Assembly: GCF_001261775.1 (NCBI RefSeq)
Contig: NZ_LN868537.1
Location: forward strand, 372,001-436,000
DNA: 64,000 nt
Source: Anaeromassilibacillus senegalensis
Lineage (GTDB): Bacteria; Bacillota; Clostridia; Oscillospirales; Acutalibacteraceae
Direction: 5' to 3'
Part shown: positions 60,024-64,000 of the stretch, in pieces
Position numbering within the stretch: position 1 is the stretch's first letter
How the letters are laid out: each line of letters opens with the position of its first letter
The notes under the pieces: model-generated
The model's database searches: none
What the model was told of the DNA's origin: nothing
Seen by the model: the letters and a program-made list of their open reading frames with translations, nothing else
Program-made: the position numbers and the translations under genes

Positions 60024-60092
60024 AAAACTCACCTCTGCTCTATATAGTAGAGGATTTATAATTTAAAATTCACTGGTAATACATGGAAGCAA

Positions 60093-60554
60093 TTAAAAAT
60101 CTAAATCTTGTTCTGGGGCTTCGTTACGCTCTTTTTGTTCCTCGTCAGTTAATTCAATGACGTGCACTCCGTTCCTTCCTCTAGCAGCTAAGAAAGCAGT
60201 ACGTTTTTGATATTTTGAAATCTCTGTGAGTTCTTCCACTCTTTTTGCTGCTTCGGTCTGACCGAGATTATTTAGTTCATTATAAGATTCTAAAATATGC
60301 TTTTTATTTAAGTCCTCCGCTTCCGATTCATTCGGAGTGGAGGATTTTTTTTGTTTTTCACTGAGGCCTAAAAGATAATCGGTTGTAACATTGAATTCTC
60401 TTGCCATTTGAATAATAAAAGAATGTCCTGGTTCTCTTGTGTTTGTTTCATAATTTCTAAGAGTAGTTTGTGGCATACCAATTTTTTCAGCAAACTGTAA
60501 CCTAGTGTACCCATGCTCTTTTCTAAGTTGGATAATTCGTTCTCCAAAAGTCAA
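60093..60554 (-). CDS. XRE-family repressor (CI-like)
   Basis: The 153-residue protein has an N-terminal helix-turn-helix domain (FGERIIQLRKEHGYTRLQFA and MPQTTLRNYETNTREPG, then DYLLGLSEK). A middle acidic linker and a C-terminal part of about 60 residues with no known fold follow. I chose TTG 60554 because AGAGGTGAGC lies just upstream; in-frame codons earlier lie within the promoter. It should repress the divergent promoter at 60650-60678 and be relieved by the ImmA-like protease encoded downstream. Confidence 0.88.
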   Translation of the reverse strand: MTFGERIIQLRKEHGYTRLQFAEKIGMPQTTLRNYETNTREPGHSFIIQMAREFNVTTDYLLGLSEKQKKSSTPNESEAEDLNKKHILESYNELNNLGQTEAAKRVEELTEISKYQKRTAFLAARGRNGVHVIELTDEEQKERNEAPEQDLDF

Positions 60555-60578
60555 ACTGCTCACCTCTTTACAAGATAC

Positions 60579-60607
60579 ATTATAAAGTTTACAACTATGG
60601 AAGTCAA
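60579..60607 (-). promoter_or_regulatory. Promoter of the repressor gene
   Basis: On the minus strand: TTGACT (60607-60602), 17 bases, TATAAT (60584-60579). Confidence 0.75.
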
Positions 60608-60614
60608 CAAAAAA

Positions 60615-60704
60615 TTGCTCGAAATGGATATATTGTTTCATCTTGAGTATTGACATTTGCTCAAAACGAGCTTATTATAATAAAAAGAAATCCAAAATGA
60701 GCAA
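60615..60704. repeat. Three operator-like repeats in the divergent switch region
   Basis: TTGCTCGAAATGGA (60615-60628), TTGCTCAAAACGAG (60657-60670) and, inverted, TCCAAAATGAGCAA (60691-60704) share the core TTGCTC. The middle copy lies between the -35 and -10 of the plus-strand promoter, the third lies just downstream of it, and the first lies between the two divergent promoters. This is the layout of CI/Cro operators. Confidence 0.6.
60650..60678 (+). promoter_or_regulatory. Early plus-strand promoter of the element
   Basis: TTGACA (60650-60655), 17 bases, TATTAT (60673-60678), with an operator-like repeat inside the spacer. Confidence 0.75.
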
Positions 60705-60719
60705 AAGGTGGTGAGGATA

Positions 60720-60926
60720 ATGTTTCCGAACATTGAAGCAGAGAGAGTTAGAAGAAAAATGTCACGGCAATATCTTTCAGAGGTATTAGGAGTGTCACTA
60801 AGAACACTATCAAATTGGGTAAACGGAAAGACTGAAATTCCAGCTGCTGCGATTATTACAATGGCAAAACTGTTTAAGTGCTCCACAGATTATCTCTTAG
60901 GCTTGGATGAGCAAAAACCCGCATGA
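60720..60926 (+). CDS. Small XRE-family regulator (Cro-like)
   Basis: The 68-residue protein consists of one helix-turn-helix domain (RVRRKMSRQYLSEVLGVSL, RTLSNWVNGKTEIP, then DYLLGLDEQ). ATG 60720 follows GGTGGTGAGG. It is divergent from the CI-like gene and probably competes with it for the shared operators. It is the first gene of the plus-strand unit, followed by a convergent lipoprotein gene. Confidence 0.85.
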   Translation: MFPNIEAERVRRKMSRQYLSEVLGVSLRTLSNWVNGKTEIPAAAIITMAKLFKCSTDYLLGLDEQKPA

Positions 60927-60954
60927 GAAAAGCCGCCCCAACATGGGACGGCTT
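60926..60954 (-). terminator. Terminator of the lipoprotein gene
   Basis: AAGCCG-CCCC (60930-60939) pairs with GGGACGGCTT (60945-60954) with one mismatch; on the minus strand TTTTCTC follows. Confidence 0.65.
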
Positions 60955-60960
60955 GTAGAG

Positions 60961-61533
60961 TCAATAGCATTTAGAGCACGGGGTGCGTCCGGAGGCTTCG
61001 GCCTCACTAACGCTGACTTCACGAGGATTTTTCATGTTACTACAGGATGGGCTGCTGTGGTATTTCTTTCCCTTTGCGGTTATCCAGACCATCGCTCCAT
61101 TCTTTTCTGGCGCAACTGGCTCTTCTTGTTTGGCCGGTTCAACGGGTTTAGAACTTTCTGCTTGAGGGCTGACAGCTTTTGTTGCCGGTACATCGGCCGC
61201 CTTCGATTCTGCGGCCTTTGAACTGGAAGAAGCAATCGGTTCTTTAGAAGAGCTGCTAGGTGCGGCAGAAGAACTGGATTCCCTGGAAGAGTCTGGTTCG
61301 CTTGCCTTTGACGTCGATGTATCTTCTGACCACAGGGAGTCCTGTAAATCCCTGACGCTGGAAGGTTCAGAAGACACTTTACTGGATTTGCTTGAAGATG
61401 GTGTTGAGCTGGGTGAAACCATACTGGAAATAGCCGATGATGGTTCATGCTGCGATGCAGACGAATCATTACCACAGGCTGGCAGGGAAAAGAGAATAAG
61501 GGCTGTTAGCAAAAAACAACAAATCTTTTTCAT
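60961..61533 (-). CDS. Ser-rich lipoprotein with a C-terminal Cys-containing domain
   Basis: The 190-residue protein has a lipoprotein signal (MKKICCFLLTALILFSLPAC with the lipobox LPAC). A long Ser/Ala/Lys/Pro-rich spacer (residues 22-145) follows, then a C-terminal domain of about 40 residues, VWITAKGKKYHSSPSCSNMK and the closing TPCSKCY. That domain, with four Cys or His, is common at the ends of clostridial surface proteins and may bind metal. The lipid anchor puts it on the outer side of the membrane. It may be a cargo or exclusion protein of the element; function is unknown. Confidence 0.78.
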   Translation of the reverse strand: MKKICCFLLTALILFSLPACGNDSSASQHEPSSAISSMVSPSSTPSSSKSSKVSSEPSSVRDLQDSLWSEDTSTSKASEPDSSRESSSSAAPSSSSKEPIASSSSKAAESKAADVPATKAVSPQAESSKPVEPAKQEEPVAPEKNGAMVWITAKGKKYHSSPSCSNMKNPREVSVSEAEASGRTPCSKCY

Positions 61534-61554
61534 AAGCTTTCCTCCAACGAATCA

Positions 61555-61583
61555 ATTATAGCACTTAAAGCACCTAATTGCAA
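61555..61583 (-). promoter_or_regulatory. Promoter of the lipoprotein gene
   Basis: On the minus strand: TTGCAA (61583-61578), 17 bases, TATAAT (61560-61555), with TGC before the -10. It lies 22 bases before the gene start. Confidence 0.7.
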
Positions 61584-61683
61584 AATTTATGTCAATAAAA
61601 GGAATAAAATTATCTGCTTTGGAAGATGGACAATCAAAACATATATTTCATAAAAGGATGTTGACAAACAATTACAGATATTA

Positions 61684-61724
61684 CTTTATCTCTGATAAAG
61701 CAATATCCAACAGATATGATAAAG
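61684..61724. repeat. GATAAAG repeats, possible regulator site
   Basis: CTTTATC (61684-61690) and GATAAAG (61694-61700) form a perfect inverted repeat with a 3-base centre, and a third GATAAAG lies at 61718-61724. A TTGACA lies 17 bases upstream of the first, so a bound protein could block a promoter here. Confidence 0.4.
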
Positions 61725-61970
61725 TTTAGTTTAGAACGAAAATGGCAGAAAGGAGATGTGTGATGTAAAAAGTTGGATTTAGAGGAATAGTTTTCGGTTA
61801 CATAGAAAATGCCCCTCTTCCGAGGGGCGGGCATAAATAGATTTTGACTAACCCATGCAGTTATGAATTTCAACCCAACGTCCTTATTCGGGAACGACAT
61901 TAAAAGAATATCACGAGCAAGGAAAAAATACAATAATAAGCCAACCGAAGGTGGTAGGGAGGTGAAAAAA

Positions 61971-62126
61971 GTGGACAACTATGTAGATCTGCTCTGTGAG
62001 GAACTTATGGATGCTTATAAACGTTATGCCTCTGCTGATGATATTAGCTGCGGAGAGGTAGTGTATCAGGATCGGCAGATGAAACGGGACAACCGGCAAA
62101 GTTCCATGGAACTTTTGATAGTTTGA
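61971..62126 (+). CDS. Small acidic protein of the element, unrecognised
   Basis: The 51-residue product (VDNYVDLLCEELMDAYKRYA and on to SMELLIV) is helical and acidic at the start, with no known domain. GTG 61971 is chosen because GGGAGG lies 9 bases upstream. The frame is open back to ATG 61863, which would give 87 residues but has a poorer site. It begins the early gene string of the element. Confidence 0.5.
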   Translation: MDNYVDLLCEELMDAYKRYASADDISCGEVVYQDRQMKRDNRQSSMELLIV

Positions 62127-62151
62127 TTTTTTTTGGAAAGGAGTGCAACAA

Positions 62152-62358
62152 GTGACAAAAGAAGAAATTATAAATTATCCAAAAGAGTATCTGACTCCCG
62201 CACAGGTTGCACCAGTGTTGGGACAGGATCCGCAATACATACGCACAGCGGCAAAGGTTGGTCCGGATAGTCTTCCGTATCCGTATTTTCGTTCTGGTAA
62301 CCGGATCAAAATCCTTAAAGAAGGATTTATAAAATTTATGGGGTGGGATAACCATTGA
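62152..62358 (+). CDS. Small excisionase-like/helix-turn-helix protein
   Basis: The 68-residue product (EYLTPAQVAPVLGQDPQYIR and PYPYFRSGNRIKILKEGF) has the winged-helix pattern of MerR-like excisionases: a TPAQVA helix, a turn, and a basic wing. GTG 62152 follows GGAAAGGAG by 8 bases. In an integrated element with an integrase, an excisionase is expected, though this gene is 3 kb from int. The stop overlaps the next gene by 4 bases. Confidence 0.6.
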   Translation: MTKEEIINYPKEYLTPAQVAPVLGQDPQYIRTAAKVGPDSLPYPYFRSGNRIKILKEGFIKFMGWDNH

Positions 62359-62576
62359 ACAAAGACAACCCATACATAAAGCACAGCCGGCTGGGCGTGA
62401 TCCTGTTTGTTGCCGGTTTGACCGGGGCCATAATGACAGCGATGGCGTCAGACAGCGGTATGTTGACCATCTGGCAAGTGCTGATCCTAGCGACGGCAGA
62501 GAGTCTGGCCATGGGGATTGGCGGGTTGCTGCGTGATAAAGATTCACAGAATGGAGGTCGAGAAAAACAAAAATGA
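62355..62576 (+). CDS. Small two-helix membrane protein of the element
   Basis: The 73-residue product has a short basic N-terminus, two hydrophobic segments (LGVILFVAGLTGAIMTAMA and IWQVLILATAESLAMGIGGL) and a charged tail. A TTG start overlaps the previous gene by 4 bases. No family is recognised. Two membrane helices could mean a holin-like or exclusion function, but nothing more specific is seen. Confidence 0.55.
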   Translation: MNKDNPYIKHSRLGVILFVAGLTGAIMTAMASDSGMLTIWQVLILATAESLAMGIGGLLRDKDSQNGGREKQK

Positions 62577-63688
62577 AAAGTTGTATGGAGAGAATGAAGG
62601 AGAATCACACAGACGAGAAAATCGCTTCGTTTCGGGTAAAACAGAAACTACCGTATGAAGCAAAAATAAACTATGCATACACACGCGCATGGGAGTTCTA
62701 CAACGAGTGTGGCAAGCGAGGACTGAACTGTCATGTATCCGTAGGTGGTCTGGACAGCATTACTTTGCTGTTGTTTTTGCGGTCCATTGGGATAGATGTT
62801 CCAGCGGTTTCGGTATCGACCCTGGAGGACAAGAGCATTCAGGCCATACATAAAACATTGGGAATCATCTCGCTGAAACCTTTAAAGAGCAAAACACAAG
62901 TTCTGCAGGAATGCGGGTTCCCGGTACTGTCTAAAGAAACGGCGTCGAAGATCGAGCTGCTACAAAATCCATCTCCAAAGAATGCCACAGTCCGGCATGC
63001 AATCATCACAGGAGAAACCGGAGCATACGGAGGAAACCGGACAGGCACCCGGATGAAGATGGCTCAGAAATGGCTGGAACTGTTTGCAGGAGGTGAAAAT
63101 GAACGGGAGGATGTGCAATATCAATGTGCGCCGTTTAAAGTATCCGCCAAGTGTTGCTATTACCTCAAAGAGAAGCCATGTGATGACTGGGCGAAAGAAC
63201 ACAACAGTGTACCGTATCTGGGTCTCATGGCGTCCGAAGGAGGTCGCCGCCAAAAGTCGCTCATGATGAATGGATGCAACTACTTTGGAAAGACAGCGAT
63301 ACGGTCAGCGCCATTTGCGATATTTGACCGCCAAGATCTGTTGCAGCTTGCCCTTGACCTGGATGTACCTGTTCCAGAGGTATACGGCACCATAGAATGC
63401 CAAGCAGATGGCACGCTTTACACAACAAGAGCACAGAGGACAGGCTGCTCCATGTGCGGGTTTGGAATCCAGCTCGAAAAGAGACCGCATCGATTTGACC
63501 GGCTCTACGAAGACAACCCGAAAGAATGGAATTTTTGGATGCACCGATGTGTGAAAGATCCAGTTACAAATGAAGTATATGGGTGGGGTAGGGTGCTGGA
63601 CTACATAGGGGTACATTGGACACAGGGATCATTACAAACAGATCTGGACTTGCAAGCAGGGAAAACTGCCAGCAGAAAGAAAGGATGA
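62573..63688 (+). CDS. PAPS-reductase/PP-loop family protein of the element
   Basis: The 371-residue protein has a PP-loop-like motif SVGGLDSITLLLFLRSIG, where the usual SGGKDS reads VGGLDS. A segment ITGETGAYGGNRTGTRMK follows, then cysteines in CAPFKVSAKCCYYLKEKPC and CSMCGFGIQLEKRPHRF that could hold an iron-sulfur cluster or zinc. Proteins of this type occur in Firmicutes phages and integrative elements and are annotated as phosphoadenosine phosphosulfate reductase, but a role in sulfate assimilation is unlikely here. The ATG overlaps the previous stop. Function is not established. Confidence 0.75.
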   Translation: MKSCMERMKENHTDEKIASFRVKQKLPYEAKINYAYTRAWEFYNECGKRGLNCHVSVGGLDSITLLLFLRSIGIDVPAVSVSTLEDKSIQAIHKTLGIISLKPLKSKTQVLQECGFPVLSKETASKIELLQNPSPKNATVRHAIITGETGAYGGNRTGTRMKMAQKWLELFAGGENEREDVQYQCAPFKVSAKCCYYLKEKPCDDWAKEHNSVPYLGLMASEGGRRQKSLMMNGCNYFGKTAIRSAPFAIFDRQDLLQLALDLDVPVPEVYGTIECQADGTLYTTRAQRTGCSMCGFGIQLEKRPHRFDRLYEDNPKEWNFWMHRCVKDPVTNEVYGWGRVLDYIGVHWTQGSLQTDLDLQAGKTASRKKG

Positions 63689-63695
63689 CGAAGAC

Positions 63696-63959
63696 TTGAG
63701 ATTGCGAGAATATCCATTGGGGAACCGCAATATTGTAGGTGCCCGTGTTACGGAAGCACGCCGCCGTGTGAACATGCCTCAAAGAGTCTTACTTGCAAAA
63801 ATGCAGGTCAAAGGCATAGAACTGAGCACGTCCGGTTTGTCCAAATTGGAAGGGCAGCACCGGTATGTTATGGATTTTGAACTTGCGGCGCTGGCTGATA
63901 TTTTGGATGTAAAAGTGGATTGGCTCCTTGGAAGAGACGACTACATAAAGGGGAAGTAG
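63696..63959 (+). CDS. Small XRE-type helix-turn-helix protein
   Basis: The 87-residue product has the helix-turn-helix pattern GARVTEARRRVNMPQRVLLA, STSGLSKLEGQHRYV and the closing ADILDVKVDWLLGRDD. The segment between the two central helices is longer than usual. A TTG start at 63696 after AAAGGATG is used. It lies 7 bases after the PP-loop gene and is probably another regulator of the element. Confidence 0.78.
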   Translation: MRLREYPLGNRNIVGARVTEARRRVNMPQRVLLAKMQVKGIELSTSGLSKLEGQHRYVMDFELAALADILDVKVDWLLGRDDYIKGK

Positions 63960-63961
63960 AA

Positions 63962-64000
63962 ATGCAGAAGGACAAAAAAGAAGCCGCCCTGGGCGTTACG
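63962..64000 (+). CDS. Start of a further gene, cut by the window edge
   Basis: ATG 63962 follows GGGGAAGTAG and opens a frame of 13 codons to the edge (MQKDKKEAALGVT). It overlaps nothing and continues the gene string. No family can be named from so few residues. Confidence 0.45.
   Translation, partial: MQKDKKEAALGVT

Larger units (their letters stand above)
61534..61970. other. Control region between the lipoprotein and early genes of the element
   Basis: It holds the lipoprotein promoter (61555-61583), a TTGACA at 61661 with no clean -10, the GATAAAG repeats, an AAAGGAG site followed at once by ATG-TAA (near 61751-61766), and a GCCCCTC/GAGGGGC hairpin at 61811-61828. No gene is supported before 61971, though the frame is open from ATG 61863. 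Confidence 0.5.

Noticed and set aside
62573..63688. DndC of a DNA phosphorothioation system
   Set aside because: Only the fold class is shared. The PP-loop differs and no dndB, dndD or dndE gene is present.
57760..64000. Complete prophage with virion genes
   Set aside because: Only integration, switch and early-type genes are visible; capsid, tail and packaging genes are not in the window, so prophage versus integrative conjugative element cannot be decided.

Overview
The window looks like chromosomal DNA of a spore-forming, anaerobic Gram-positive bacterium of the class Clostridia, probably from the Oscillospirales (Ruminococcaceae-like) side. This rests on the gene order of the housekeeping blocks, the sporulation genes spoVM, sipL and spoIVA, a glycyl-radical enzyme, an Nfn-type electron-bifurcating pair, consensus SigA promoters and frequent GTG/TTG starts. 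The genus cannot be fixed from the sequence alone. No rRNA, CRISPR array or insertion sequence was seen.

Layout. 1-3235: the end of a surface-type protein, a MATE exporter behind a likely guanidine-IV riboswitch, and convergent ald. 3543-11295: an accessory catabolic operon (cupin, sugar-acid kinase-like protein, amidohydrolase-fold protein without metal ligands, YjbQ, LacI regulator, glycyl-radical enzyme, its activase, fructose-6-phosphate aldolase-like protein). 11550-13385 (minus): small kinase, YdeI-like protein, folate ECF S-component. 13679-15584: lysA and a GntR/RCK_C regulator like BusR. 15808-29548: the classic Firmicutes block yicC-remA-gmk-rpoZ-priA-def-fmt-yugP-rsmB-rlmN-prpC-prkC-rsgA-thiN, closing with a 26-codon spoVM. 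29703-32780: sipL and spoIVA, so the spore-coat basement genes lie together. 33030-36935: nfnAB, then an Hpt and REC/HD-GYP pair. 37051-40588: a shortened SpoIVFA-like protein, an M50 protease and two radical-SAM-linked genes. 40765-45198: rplS, two signal peptidases, rbgA, rnhB, yraN and a dipeptidase. 45332-47576: thrC and a phosphoesterase. 47698-56450: tig-clpP-clpX-lon-engB, yerC, a methyltransferase and hslO. 56556-57756: seven tRNA genes.

From about 57760 to the end lies an integrated element (prophage or integrative element) next to tRNA-Ser(GCT). It has an integrase, an ImmA/IrrE-like peptidase, a divergent CI/Cro-like switch with three operator-like repeats, a small plus-strand RNA, a Ser-rich lipoprotein and early small genes including a PAPS-reductase-fold protein. 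No virion structural or replication gene is visible; the right end lies outside the window.

The best candidate for something undescribed is the glycyl-radical operon. Its radical enzyme keeps the Cys-x-Glu and glycyl motifs of the dehydratase/lyase class. An adjoining amidohydrolase-fold protein has lost nearly every expected metal ligand. An activase, an aldolase, a ketodeoxy-sugar-kinase-like protein and a dedicated LacI regulator suggest a pathway for a sugar-acid-like or polyol-like substrate that cannot be named from sequence.
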